Part shown: one piece after another, positions 35,020-46,699 of the stretch
How positions within the stretch are numbered: the first letter of the stretch is position 1
How the letters are laid out: every line of letters starts with the position of its first letter
NCBI RefSeq assembly: GCF_003597395.2
Contig: NC_133774.1
Coordinates: 48,966,440 to 49,030,439, forward strand
Direction: 5' to 3'
Length of the DNA stretch: 64,000 nt
From: Chelonoidis abingdonii
Lineage: Eukaryota > Chordata > Testudines > Testudinidae
The notes under the pieces: model-generated
Databases searched by the model: none
The model's input: only the letters and a program-made list of their open reading frames with translations
Told to the model about the DNA's origin: nothing
Translations under genes and position numbers: made by a program

Positions 35020-36700
35020 GAGAAGCACATGCAGTGGCATATCTTGGTTTGGTAGGGTGAGTCTTTATGTTGAAAAGATAACTATACCTGTTGCAATCTG
35101 TTTTATCACATGTATTAGAAGGCAAGGCCAAAGAAGTACACTTTGCACTTGGACCAGAAAGTGGTGAGATTTATGATGGTCCTTAGTTCTACAGACTTGG
35201 ACTGTCTCTGGAGAAAATTCTGTCTCCTGCACAGATGAGATTTACTTTTATTGTTGAGAGTTCCATTTTGCCAGAGGAGCAGAGTTGTTGACCATGGTCT
35301 TTGTCCTAGAGTTTTAAATGGTCTTTAAAGGCTCCTGGGCCCAGGCCAGTGAGCACTTTGAAGATAAGAACTGAGACCTGGAACTTGATTAGAAGGAACT
35401 GGACTAGATGATCTCTTGAGATCCCTTCCAGTTCTATGATTCTATGGGAAGCCATTGTAGAGAGTGAAGGACAGGTTTGATATGTTCCCGGTAGCCTGCA
35501 TTCCTGAGGAGATGTGCTGCAGCATTCTGCACTAGTTGGAGTTTTCTAATTGCTGAAGGCTTCATGCCTCAGTATATTTCATTGCTGTAATCCAGCAAAG
35601 AGGTGACAAAGGCAATTGTAACTGAGACCAGGTCTTCATCCACCAGCAAGGGATAGAGTTTCCTAGTTAACTGGAGATAGTAGAAAGAGTTACTTGCAGA
35701 TGCTGCTGTATAAGAGCTCAGTGTCAGCAGGGAATTATAGAATCATAGGGTTAGACAGGCCTACAAGGGCCTGAACTGACCAATTGTGGGTTTGTATCCT
35801 CAACCAATGGAGAGATACTGTGGCTGCAAGCTCTTCCAAATACTTGTGCGCAGAGGGAAGTATCAGCTCTGTCTTGGTTGGGTTCAGCTTCAGCCAGCTG
35901 TTCATCCAAACACTGGGCCACCTTGGTGGTGGTAGCGGGGTCATGTATGGTGTGTGTGGTCATATGTGGTGAAGGATAGTAGAACTGTGTATTATCTGCA
36001 TATTGTTGGCACTTGATTCTGTGTCTGACCAGTTCCTAGTGGTTGCATGTAGATGTTGAAAAGGGCCAGAGAGGAACTGATCCTTATGGGACTTTACAAG
36101 TGAGAGGTATAGAGGTGGAGGTTCAGTTTCCCATCACTACTTATTGTGAATGTCCATCTAGGAAGGACTCAGCCATTTTATTGCATTGCCCTGGACTCCT
36201 GCCGCCTCTTTCAGGCAAAACAGCAGAATCTCATGGTCAACAGTGCTGAATGCTGCAGAGAGGTCTGGCAGGGTAAGAACAGACATCTGTCCTTCATCCA
36301 CTGACATGACAAGATAATCCATCAGTGCTATTAAAGTGGAATTAGAAAAATTCCATGTCCTGGCCTGAATTCAGATTGTGTTGTCTAGAATATTGTATCT
36401 TCAGTTAGATCTTGTTGTTGGCCTCTTTCTTAGCTTTTCTATGAGCTAGGCAGCGATTGGCTTGGACTGAAGTATCCAGGGTGGGTTTCTTCAGTGTTGG
36501 TCAGTCTCTTGCATGGTTGGAGGGGGAAGGGAAACATTCCTCTCTGAATGAGATGTTGGCTATTTTGGTTAGGAGTGGCACTAGTTGTTCATGCCTCTCT
36601 TTCACAAGCCAGGAAGGGCCTGGGTCAGATTCAGTAGTCTTGGGTGTACTGCAACCTCAAACCCACTCCCATTGTGAAGGTATCCTGGAAAAGTAGTCTT
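35020..36700 (-). pseudogene. L2-like LINE, RT C-terminal region and 3' UTR, antisense
   Basis: Read on the - strand, 35910-35860 encodes MNSWLKLNPTKTELILPS. This is the 'W-LKLN-KTE-LL' block found after the catalytic box in L2/CR1-group reverse transcriptases. Upstream pieces (higher coordinates, e.g. 36300-36210, antisense of 'aatctcatggtcaacagtgctgaatgctgc' in two halves) fit RT motifs before it. Frames are broken throughout. A short CR1-like tip ('ggactagatgatctcttgag...ttctatgattctatg', 35400-35450) interrupts the 3' part. I recognise the nucleotide sequence as a common turtle LINE; the L2 label is less certain than the LINE call. Confidence 0.65.
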
Positions 36701-36713
36701 ACAGCTGTATACC

Positions 36714-37261
36714 CAGGGCCGGTGCAACCATTTAGGCAGACTAGGTGGTTGCCTAGGGTGCTGCGATTTAGGGGTACCAAAAAGCGCCCCCCAACTTTTT
36801 TAAATGGTTGAGCAGCCCTGCTGCTAGGACAGAGGGAGTCTGAGCTGCCGGCAGGAGCCAGCAGCCCAGGGTGTCCCCTGGGTCAGGGCGCCGCCGTGGG
36901 AGCCAGCAGCCCAGGGTGTCCCCTGGGTCAGGGAAACCCTGGGCTGCCACAGCAGCGCTCTGACCCTGGGTCAGGGTGCCGCCGCAGCAGCCAGCAGCCC
37001 AGGGTGTCCCCTGGGTCAGGGCGCCCCCGGAGGGAGCAGCAGGCAACTCCCATGGAGCTGCCGCAGTGGTGCCTGCGGGCGGTCCGCGGCTCGGATGGAG
37101 CTGCCGCAGTCATGCCTGCGGTCGGCTGCTCATGCGCCCGGAGGCACACTGGACCCTCCACAGGCACCACTGCGGCAGCTCCACCGGAGCCGTGGTACCA
37201 GTGCGCGGGGTGGCGAAATTGCCGTTCGCCTAGGGCGCTCAAAACTCTAGCGCCGGTCCTG
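36714..37261. mobile_element. Non-autonomous hAT element with internal tandem repeat (548 bp)
   Basis: The ends are CAGGGCCGGTGCAACC and GCGCCGGTCCTG. A perfect 8-bp duplication tgtatacc flanks it (36706-36713 and 37262-37269). The GC-rich interior (36857-37030) contains three partial copies of an about 44-bp unit with 'agccagcagcccagggtgtc'. The open frames here (including a 196-codon one) are products of this GC-rich repeat. Family mate: 28923-29386. Confidence 0.93.
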
Positions 37262-37269
37262 TGTATACC

Positions 37270-39081
37270 ACGGTGCCTGAGCTGGGGAAATCATTCCCTG
37301 TCTAGACACAAAGCTTTTGAGGCCCTTTTAAGCCACTGCAGCCCTTTCATGAAGAGTAAAGAAGCCAGAGAGGTACATGTGGGGGAAAGGACAGGCAGCA
37401 AAGAATGTATTCACAAGAGGTGTGTGGCATGCCCCTGCTTATCCTGCATAGTTTTGCTCTGTGGTCATCAGCTTCTCATTGTATAGATTACTGCAGATGG
37501 GTCAAGGGTTATGGTGGTCAATCCATACAAAATGTATTTCCACTAGGCCAAAACCCATGAGGGATGGGAGCAGTAGACAACAAAAGCTGTTCCTCCTGTG
37601 TATACATCTGTTAGGAGGCCATGAGCCATCTGTAATAATACCATGGTTAGTTGGGTCTGGGGGTTTCATCCCTGAACTCGGCAACATTTTTCTGTGTAGA
37701 GCAAAATTGTTGTACCTGCGGTTTACTAACATTACCAGGATTTGACTCCAATTACTGATTCCAGGAAATTGAGAAGACAGAGCATTCTTTGCCTGTCTGA
37801 TCCTAGTGCAGACTTCAGCAAGAAATGTCTTTTGCCACTACCATCAATAAAACCCAGACTAAAACTGTCTCTCCTCCTATGCTGTGTAGATAAGAGTAAC
37901 TCCTGTGTACTGGAAGAATTTGTTTTCAAATGCAGCTTCATGACAGAGCAGCATGTTGTGTTGCCACCTGGTGTAGATGTGGTGTAGGGGAAAAAAAAAA
38001 CCCCTTTCACTTCTATGTGAGCAAAGCCTGCATAGTTGCAAAGGCAAATATCTCAGAAAAAGAAAAATATCTCAGCAATGTGACCAGCCTGCTGACTCAT
38101 GCAGTGGACTGAAGTTAGTTCTGGTGGAAAAGACTGTACTCCAACTTGTGATCTATTTCTGTGTCTAATCCCCACAGCTAGATTTGACAAGGGGAAAAGT
38201 TAGCGTGGCAGGCAAGAGAATTACAGCACTCAAACTGAAAGGAAAAATGTACAGATCTACAGTTGTCAATCACTAACACTATGATCCTGCCACAAACATT
38301 GAGTGTCACACAATTGCTTATATAAATGGGATACTGTTAGAAGAATGACTGTTTGTTTTTTAAATTAATCATTTCCATTTTTCTTTTCTTACACATCAGT
38401 TTCCAAACAGATCTATACTTATAATTTTATTCAAAGGTTCTACCTAATATTCTTTTGCACAAAGAAACTCTTACATTCATACTACTTATACTATTGCTTT
38501 TAATTAAAGCAGACAGATAATGACGGAAGCTATTGTTGTTTCTAAAGGGGGTTTTTATTGGTGAACAAAGTTAATATAATTGAAATTTAAAAGCTTTTTA
38601 CTTATGTTCACAAAAACAGTTTAATTGTTGCCAGCAGTTCTTTGTGGACTCCACAAACAAGACTTTTCTGCCTTTCTTTAAATATTGCATACTACTGCAA
38701 ACAAGAATTACAAAATAAAAATTGTCTGGATTTGAGTAACAGATTTCTGAAGAAACTGCAGTCTTTTCTGAAAGATGTTGATATTGTGCATTTTATGATC
38801 ATTCAAAACTATATAGTTATAACAGAATTCTATAACTCCTGAAGGAAAATGTCACCATGAATATGTTGCATATATGCATATTACCATTGAGGTCTTGGGA
38901 AATGTTGATCTTTTTGATCTCATATCAGAAGTGATTTAATTGATCATCTGTTCTTTATAGTTTTTTAAAGTATCTTTACCATAGAAATACTAAAGTGGTT
39001 GTTTAGCAAAATTCTTGATGATGTTTTGACTACACTGAAGACTATTTCCTGCAGCAGGAATATGTCAGTGAATTGTGATTG
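37270..39081. other. No gene seen
   Basis: No supported coding region. 37740-38010 is open on both strands but shows no domain. Confidence 0.35.
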
Positions 39082-39456
39082 TGTGACATGGCACTATTTG
39101 TAGCACCCTAGTCACTGAAGTTGCTGCAGCATGAAGAAAGCTGCAGGCTTGGCTATGAACAATTATATGCTTTCTGTGGTGGGAGGAACCCAAGCACCTG
39201 CATGGTAATCACTGGGCTAAAATTCCACTTGGAAGGATACAAGTGGAAGGACCAGGAAATAAGGGGGAGCTCAGAGGGCTGAGGAGTGAAGCATATAGGG
39301 ACACCTTCTCTTGCTGTAAACCTGCAGTACACTGTTACTTTGCAAGGAAGGAATAAATACACACATGGTGAAAAGGTGGCATGTATCTGACTGATTCCGC
39401 ACAAACTGGCCAGGTAGTGCAGTGCAAACTGGTAGGTAGTGACAGACACCCTGACA
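39082..39456 (+). repeat. 5' LTR of a Gypsy-type LTR retrotransposon
   Basis: It begins TGTGACATGG and ends CCCTGACA, with a primer-binding-site-like TGGGGGCTTGTCCAGGA at 39459-39475 just after it. Its first ~100 bases recur at 42946-43040 ('gcatgaagaaagctgcaggcttggctatga' type sequence, in two shorter matching runs), which identifies the partner LTR. AATAAA near 39350 could be the poly(A) signal. Confidence 0.8.
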
Positions 39457-39809
39457 CATGGGGGCTTGTCCAGGAGCATGAATCTTTGAGAGGAGACTCT
39501 AAGGAGACCTGTGCAAGGGCAAGAGATGCAGGCACAATGAACGAGATGCTGCACTGGATTGTGGAACAACAAAAGTAGCTGAAGACCCAACAGGTGGAGA
39601 GGCAAGCATTTCTGGGTTAGCAGGCAGCACAGCAACGAACATTACAGGAGTTCATCAAGGAACAGGCCTAGATGCAGCAATGTCTCCTGCAGAGGCTGGT
39701 GAGTTCCAGTGAGAGGATTGGAAATTCAACAGTAAACCTGGGGAAACACAAAATATCCCTGGGGGATGACTGATGCCTTTTTACTAACCTTTTAACGGTT
39801 GCATAAGCA

Positions 39810-41107
39810 GAGTCAGGATGAGCTCTACCTGACATCTGGTGGTGAATTATGGCAAGCGTGGAAAAGAATTTCAGAGGCTGATCGTGTTTGCATAGGCACA
39901 CCCACTCTGCTTAACATAGCCCATGGCAGCCTAAAATGGTTACTTTCACAGCTGTAGGATCCCCAATTTCTTTGTTATTGGGGAAGGAGGAATAAAGTGT
40001 CACCCTGATTAAGTAAATGAGGAACTACAAAACCCTTTTATGATAAAGGGTTTCACTATTAACTAAACAGCACTTGCTAGACAAGGGACATGGGTTCCAA
40101 AACCCAGTGAACTGAGAGAGGCTGGGGACTGGTGGTGTAGGCTCCTTGTGTGAGCCAGAAGCACCAGTTCCACCTAATCCTATCTCCACTGTGGAATATC
40201 AGTTGATTTTTGATTCCTTTAAGAATCTAGATACAGGTTATTGAGCTGAACTCACTATGGGCTAATGGTGCGCTAGCACTGGGGCTCCCCTGCTATGAGC
40301 TGAAATCACTAAAGAGCTGGACTTGCTGAGCTGAGAGCACTGAGTACTGTGCTAACTAGTGGAGGACCCTGAAGCTATACTGCGGAGCTGAGCAGCTGGC
40401 AAAGCAGAGCAAGTGGAGCCGAGCAGTTTGCGGGGATGGCTGGAGTGGATCACGGGACGGCTGGTGGAGCAGAGCAGCTGGCAGAGCAGTTTGTGAGGAC
40501 GGCTGGAGGAGCAGAGTGGAGTAGAGCGGAGCAGTTCGCGGAGAAGGCAGAAGCAGAACCCAACAGAGAGGCAGGGCAGTTGGCCCTGGACTACATAAGG
40601 TGCCCCATTCTATCCAGGCAGGGGGACTTCTGCAGATAGACTCTGGGGCTGCACTGACCTGGGACAGAGACTTTTGGATTATGGGACTTTTGGGACTGTG
40701 GGTGATCTTTAGGTTGCTGGACTCTAGGGACATTTGGGGTATTGGACTTTGGAGTTTTGGGGTGATTTGGGGGTTGCTGGACTCAAGAGTCCAGGGAAAA
40801 GTATACAGCCCACTTTCATGGGGTAGGTCTTTGCTCACGGTTTGGTCTATGAACTCTAGTTAAGGTGTTTTTTTCCCAATTTAATACTTGTTGTTAATCT
40901 CATGTAATTAAACCTTTTTCTGCTACACTGAGACTGTGCTAGCAAGAAGAGAAGTACTGTCTCTTTGAGGTGCCCGGGGTATGTGTAAGATTTTCCCAGG
41001 TCATTGGGTGGGGGCTTGAGCTGGTTTTTGCGTTACATTGTAGGGAAGGGACCCCTATGTATTGAACCTGGCCCTTGCTGCTATCAATTTGGCCTTGCAG
41101 AAGGGTT
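39810..41107 (+). mobile_element. Nested LTR of a second retrotransposon
   Basis: Sequence from 'gagtcaggatgagctctacc' to 'cagaagggttaca' splits the surrounding gag frame. It contains a degenerate minisatellite of 'gagcagagcagctggcagagcag' words (40385-40560), a 'ggactttggagttttggggtg' region, and a T/A-rich end ('aatttaatacttgttgttaatc', 'gtaattaaacctttttctgc'). Turtle LTRs of this look are familiar to me. I could not find a matching target duplication, so both limits are approximate. Confidence 0.6.
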
Positions 41108-41713
41108 ACAGGTGGTTACTGGTGCTGGATGGGACAAGGAAGTGTGGGCACTTCAGCTAGCTCCTTATGTATCTGAGGCTCAGGTGGCCTATATGACCCT
41201 GAGAGAGCACCAGGCCAAAAACTGATACCCTGTCAGAAAAATCCTGCCAAAAATTCAGGGCAGCCAGTTGAAATGGCAGGATACGTCCCAGGGCCTTTGC
41301 ACAGAAATTGTCAGATTGGACCCCTCAGTGGTTGCATCCAGATAGATGGGACATTGAGGCTCTAATGGACTCCCCATTATTCTGGAACAGTTTACAGAGG
41401 GCCTCCTTGAGACTACAAGGGTCAGGATTCAGACACACCAGCCAGACTCATTAGAGGCAGCAGTAAAATTAACAGAGGTGTATGTGGAGATAGACTTTCC
41501 ATGGAAAGAGCTCTGTCCTGCTGTGACCAAGGATGGGGGGGAAAATAAGGTTGAAGAAACTCCATGTAGGGAAGCTCAGGAAGGCAATACAAGGGGCCCC
41601 AGCTGTCTGTGCAGTAATGTGCTATTAGTGCAGGGCAGAAAGCACGTAAAGAGAAACTTCACTTTCATGGATTGCAGGATCATGGAATTCTATGGGTGGA
41701 CAGGTGTAAAAGG

Positions 41714-41996
41714 TAGGGTGAGCAGACATCCTGATAAAATTGGGATGGTCCCGATATTTAGGTCTTTGGCCCACCTCCTGACCGATCTTTGGTCAGGACA
41801 CAATTTGTCCTGATATTTTGTTCCGCTGGCAGCACTTGGTTGCGCTTTTTCTTTTTTTCTTCTCTTCCCCTCTACCCCCCTTGCTGCTTTGACACCAGCA
41901 GTTGGCTTTCCCCACCCCCTCACTGCTCCACCAGCAGCACTCAGTGGACTCCCCTCATGTGTCCCAATATTTTCTCCCTCTCATCTGGTCACCCTA
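41714..41996. mobile_element. Non-autonomous hAT element (283 bp)
   Basis: The ends are TAGGGTGAGCAGAC and ATCTGGTCACCCTA, with a perfect 8-bp duplication gtaaaagg (41706-41713 and 41997-42004). It is related by its ends to 4446-4569. It inserted into the LTR retrotransposon body and so is younger than that element. Confidence 0.93.
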
Positions 41997-42945
41997 GTAA
42001 AAGGGGAACCTGAGATAAGGAAGATTCCTGTCACAGCAGGCTGAAGAATACAAAGAGCATTGTGGATTCAGCAGCAGCAAGTTCCCTTGTATAGAGCATC
42101 CTGGTTAAGACACAGTGGTGACAGTAGGGGGTGACAATAACTATTTATTTGGGGGGGGGGGGAGGACAAAAGCACTTGGAAGTAAAGGGAAATTTAGATG
42201 GCAGCAAGTAGGGACAGTGAAGTCATTGCCTTACTCAGTAATCCTAGGAACTGACTGGACCCCATTCCTCTTATGTAAAATATGTAGACGATGGAGGAAG
42301 AGAACCCAACTGGTGGATCTATGTAAAAAACTCACAAGTGTAGACTCTCCAGTGAGTCCTCCAGGTCTAGTATGTGATAACCCTAGATATATGGTAACAA
42401 GCTCAGAAAGATGCAATACATGGGAAGACTTGAGAAGGGGGCAGTGAAGCAGGGAGTGCTAGAGCAGGGACAGCTAGAGAAGGAGGGCAGAGGCTTCACC
42501 AACTCCTAGGAGGTACCAGCCCTGGACAGGCACAGGATACTGAACACACAGGAGAGGGAAGGGTTCTGACAAAAGCCATTGTTTGCAAACCTACCCTACT
42601 AGTCCCCCAACTAGGGCCAAGATAAGTCAGGAAGCAAGGGATCCCAAGATTCTAGGTCTAGAGGGACAATTCGGGGACAGGGGGAAGGGGGGGTGATATG
42701 AGCCTGAAGCCAAGTAAACTATAAGAAAGATAATTGGGATGTGATTGATATGATCAATGGACAGAGATGGAACTGTACCTTTGGAGGGGGGAAGACCTTC
42801 ACCATGTTCCATAGAGGCTAGCTCCAAAGGGAATGGGATCCCCCCAATAGAATCCCAAGCCTATAGCGACAGTAGGGCAAAGGCAGCAAAGAAGACCTCT
42901 TCTGGAGGCAAGAGAAGACCTTGAGTGAAATAAGCACAGGAGGGC

Positions 42946-43040
42946 TGTGACAGGACGCTGTTAGAAGCACCTTGGTCATTGATGTTCCTGAAGCATGAAG
43001 AAGGCTGCAGGCTCAGCTATGAGTAATTAAGCTTTTCTGT
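42946..43040 (+). repeat. 3' LTR of the 39.1-kb retrotransposon, truncated
   Basis: It begins TGTGACAGGACGCTG after a purine-rich tract and matches the first ~100 bases of the 5' LTR (39082-39180), including 'gcatgaagaa' and 'gctgcaggct'. The match stops near 'aagctttt', so about three quarters of this LTR is gone. Confidence 0.75.
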
Positions 43041-43160
43041 CAGGGGTACACTTATGGTGAGCTCTTCATAAAACAATTTTAAAGTCATGACTCCTGAGGT
43101 ATAAAGCACTTTTTCCCTAGGATACAGAGACTCTGTTTACAACCATAGCAATCAATGTTT
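43041..43160. other. Unassigned spacer
   Basis: Nothing recognised between the truncated LTR and the next LTR-like block. Confidence 0.3.
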
Positions 43161-43985
43161 GTCAATTCACTACAGGAGGGTACCACAGTTACAGGGTTAA
43201 ATGCACCTCTCTTTCCCCTCGGGTCTCTGAGTTCACTGCCTCAGGCCTTGTCCCCTTACCTCTCCTGGGGTGGAATCATGTGATTCTTCCTCTTTTAGAC
43301 CAAGTTCTGGTCTATAGTACCCTGTGTATCTACCATGCTTACCTAACAAGTCTGATTGGGTTCGGAACCTGCAATTCTCCCCTGTGGCAGTCTGACTAGT
43401 GATGAACCAAGTGACCAGACAGCTGTCTTAAACCCAAGTATAGTTTTATCTTAACAGTAGGAATAAAGCATAACACAAGAGAAAAATGATTTTAAATCAG
43501 CAAAAGGTCTACACACACCTCTTACCTAGAGTCCTGCCATCCTTTGGTAGCACCCCTAATGGGCCTTTACTTCCCCAGTCACCCCTAACCTCTGGGGTCA
43601 GGGTGTCGGTCTATATCACTGTCTCTCCCTCTGCTTGAAGAAGTATGTCATTTTAAATCTAGTCAGGATCTTTCTTCTCTTGTTCTCCTTGGACCCCACC
43701 TTGACAGTCTAATCCAGTGAGCTCATCAGGGGCTCAAAGGTAAAACACCAAAGTCGATGGCTATTGTATTGTCTCTAAGAGTTAGTAGTCAGCTATCTCA
43801 AGCCATTGTTCTGCTTCCTGATTATTTTTCCAACATCCTGCTATTAAACCAAAACATTGATACGTAAACATCCCAGTATTTAGCCTGTATTGTCATACAG
43901 TAAACATTCCAATAATCAGGTCAAATACAGCATTCATAAATTACAAAGCAGCCTCTCTTGCACCATGGAGGACTCACTTATTAGT
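43160..43985 (-). repeat. Possible solo LTR, antisense
   Basis: C/T-rich blocks on the + strand ('tacagggttaaatgcacctc', 'tcccctcgggtctctgagttc') and an A-rich middle resemble the two antisense solo LTRs in POC5 intron 3 in general layout. No clean ends or target duplication were found. Confidence 0.35.
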
Positions 43986-45479
43986 TCTCAAATTCAAGGG
44001 AAACTTATTGAGTATTATAAGAACTAGTGTGTGTAACATAGTTCAGGCCAAGCTTGACAAGCATGAAAATTTCATGCAGATGAGACTAAGTTCACTTTAT
44101 CTTTTGAATCCTTTGATAAGTGTTTTGAAGAACAAGGGTTTTTTTTTTGTAGGTGATATTAAAATGATTAAATCTGTGCAAAAAACACAAACAAAAACAC
44201 AGAGAAAAAAGTAAGAGCTATAGTATTTAGACTTGTTAACTTTGCCAGACATGGTTCAGTCTGTAGAGAGGATACTTTTTCTGGCTTCAAACCACTACTG
44301 CGACTTGTTTGACTAGAAAAGCAAATGAGTATAAGTAGCTGGAAAGGCCTAGAATAATTATCTTCCTTCAGTGAAAATATCTGTACGTACTGCACTGCAA
44401 TAGAAGCTAACAGTGAAGATAATTAGTATTTTTGATGCATAGTAGGAATCAAAAAGTTTCAACAGATTTCATCAGTGGACAAAACCCAAAGTGTGGAGGA
44501 GAATAATTATTGTCATTTCCCCACTCTCTAGGCATCTACAATTATCCTTTCAATTGTAGTAATCAGCTTCATACCCTTGATCTCCTTTGCCTTTTATCCA
44601 CCTAATTACAAAGTGCTGGTAAAGGTTTGCACAATAAAGATTGGTTGGAGTAATCATTGCGAACCCCCCACAATTTTCAAATGCTTGGATCTCCTAAACC
44701 AAAGGCAGTATCAGGTTGAAAAACTGACACACTCATATTTTCTTAAAGGCCAAATATTGCTCTGACTGGTGAGAAACATATTACAATATATTATTATTAT
44801 TTATTTATTATGGACCATATGTTTACAAACTGTTCTGTGGGGGCATACACTGTTGTTTTATTAAAGAAGGAGCAATGTGCACCCTAAACTAGCTTGTGCT
44901 GCACAACACTGCATATACAAGAGCTGTTTGGGAGCTTAACCATGTTTCTAGTCAGAAGAGTGTGCCCCATAGGTAGTCTGGCACTGTTGAGAGAGAGGAT
45001 GGTGAAAAGCCTTTTATTTCCTTTGACTGCAACTGTTCCCATGCAGTACAGGCAGTATTTGCCCCTATATAATGTAACTTCACATCTTGGTTTCTTTTTA
45101 GGAATATCAGATAACATTTGAAAGAGATTTTCTTTTTAGAATTTCACAATGTACATGTACCTCTTATGTGGAAACACTAATCAATCCTTTAATTGATGCA
45201 TTCCGCTCAAGTGGAATGCGTGCTGGAGCAGTCTTTTAAATGTCCACATGCCATTGCAACATTTCTTTCACAGAAATTTGCCAACTGGGTAGAACTAGAT
45301 GTATATTTTACCCCATATTAGTGGTAGGATGAGGTAGAAATGAAGCCATTATAAGGGACCAGGGCGTAAGTGGTCTGGCCTAGAGATCACAGCTGGGCTG
45401 AAGTCCACAAGTGAGGAACAGCAGTCAGTGAGCAGAGGTCAGAGGAATCACTAGAGCCAGTTTCAATAAGAAAAAGATT
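43986..45479. other. No gene seen
   Basis: AT-rich, with an AT-only tract near 44787-44813. The short open frames do not show domains. Confidence 0.35.
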
Positions 45480-45835
45480 TGGGGTAGTGGCGGCAGGGCT
45501 CCGGCGGCAATTTAAAGGGCCAGGGACTCAGCCACCGCTACAGCCCCAGGCCCTTTAACTTGCTGCCGGAACACCATCGCCGCTACCCCAGGGCTCCTGC
45601 AGCAGGGTTCTGGGGATGATTTAAAGGCCCATGGGTGGTAGTGGCAACCGGAGCCCCAGGCCCTTTAAATCACTGCCCAAGCCCCTGGCTGCCGCTGCCA
45701 CAGCCACAGCCCTTTAAATCCTGATTTAAAGCACTTGGATATTTAAAGGCCCCACCCCTTCTGGTAGAGGCCCCGCCTCCTCCTAAGGACTCCAGAGTAC
45801 TGGTAAATCCTTTAAATTACTTTCACCCCCTGGGA
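45480..45835. repeat. GC-rich repeat with recurring 'ccctttaaat' modules
   Basis: The words 'gcaatttaaagggcc', 'caggccctttaac', 'caggccctttaaatcactgcc' and 'cagccctttaaatcctg' recur about every 50-70 bases, some inverted, ending 'ggtaaatcctttaaattac'. This is a common turtle repeat. Its class is unclear. Confidence 0.6.
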
Positions 45836-46550
45836 TGGAGATTGACTATTGCTTGGGATGAAGTTTTGTGGGGGTTTGGCTACTTTTATTTTGACTGTGT
45901 ATTTTAGTGGGTGTTAAAACCTTTCTGTTACTTCTAGATGTGTTTAAGATATATTTATAAAAATCTAAAATAAAATAAAGTATATTATATTTTTGTGTAT
46001 ATTTGCTCTAAGTTTATACATTTAGATGCTGTGTTTCTTCTGTCATCAGGCTAGTGTCAGGCTAAATGTCATGTCTATTTCATAAGTTATCAGAGCTAGA
46101 CTGTCGGACATGTGTCTGTTGTACACCAGATGGTGTAGCTGTCACCAGCGTAACTGGAGGCAGTGTGAAGCCATTTTATACCGCACCGCCTGTTCTACAA
46201 AAAGCATGATTTAAATGGTATCAGGATCAACAAAGAGACAAATGGGCAAAGGGACTCTCTATATTCCCTACTATATGCAAGTACAGCCTTAAAATTGAAG
46301 TTTGACTTTCTATTAATCATAGCCCAGGACTTATTGCTATTGGCCACCTAATGGTCACATGCAATGGAGTGATTTTGCTCCAAATGCCGAAGAGGTAGCT
46401 TTTGCCCAACATGCTGAGCGACACTGACAGTAAGAACCACAGGGGCACCATTCTCTCTACCCCAGCTGTCCTTTCTGAGGGTTTAAAACAACCAGTGGAC
46501 ATTGGGGTGACCTGTATGTGTTTTGGTGGATTTTTTTTTTAATTGGTGTA
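45836..46550. other. No gene seen
   Basis: Unassigned. The 46317-46502 open frame shows no domain. Confidence 0.35.
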
Positions 46551-46690
46551 TCTCCAATCTCCCAGAACTGGAAGGGACCTCAAAAGGTCATCGAGTCCAG
46601 CCCCCTGCCTTTGCTAGCAGAACCATGTACTGATTTTGCCCCAGTCCCCTAAGTGGCCCCCTTAAGGATTGAGCTAACAACCCTGGGATC
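46551..46690 (-). mobile_element. tRNA-derived SINE (Cry type), 5' truncated, antisense
   Basis: On the + strand it runs 'tctcccagaactggaaggga', 'gtcatcgagtccagcccc', 'ctaagtggcccccttaagga', 'ttgagctaacaaccctggga' and then breaks off before the tRNA head, which is replaced by the CpG-rich POC5 promoter sequence. It sits directly on the upstream edge of that promoter. Confidence 0.8.
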
Positions 46691-46699
46691 AGGCCAGAA

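Larger units (their letters stand above)
39457..42945 (+). pseudogene. Gypsy-type LTR retrotransposon with SCAN-like gag; internally deleted and carrying two insertions
   Basis: Gag pieces flank a nested LTR: 39755-39795 reads TDAFLLTF, and 41118-41210 continues TGAGWDKEVWALQLAPYVSE. Further on, 41380-41490 encodes ILEQFTEGLLETTRVRIQTH then SLEAAVKLTEVYVEID, a SCAN-like capsid C-terminal block. Around 42190-42280 VGTVKSLPYSVILGTDW is the end of a Gypsy protease. RT and integrase are missing. A hAT sits at 41714-41996 and another element's LTR at about 39810-41107. No intact product is expected. Confidence 0.75.

Noticed and set aside
36896..37486. 196-codon open frame on the + strand
   Set aside because: It lies mostly in the GC-rich tandem repeat of a non-autonomous hAT element; no transposase or other domain.
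39153..39635. 160-codon open frame on the - strand
   Set aside because: It is antisense to the 5' LTR and gag start of an LTR retrotransposon, with no domain of its own.
40356..40838. 160-codon open frame on the - strand with Pro/Leu/Ser repeats
   Set aside because: A reverse reading of the 'gagcagagcagctgg' minisatellite in the nested LTR.
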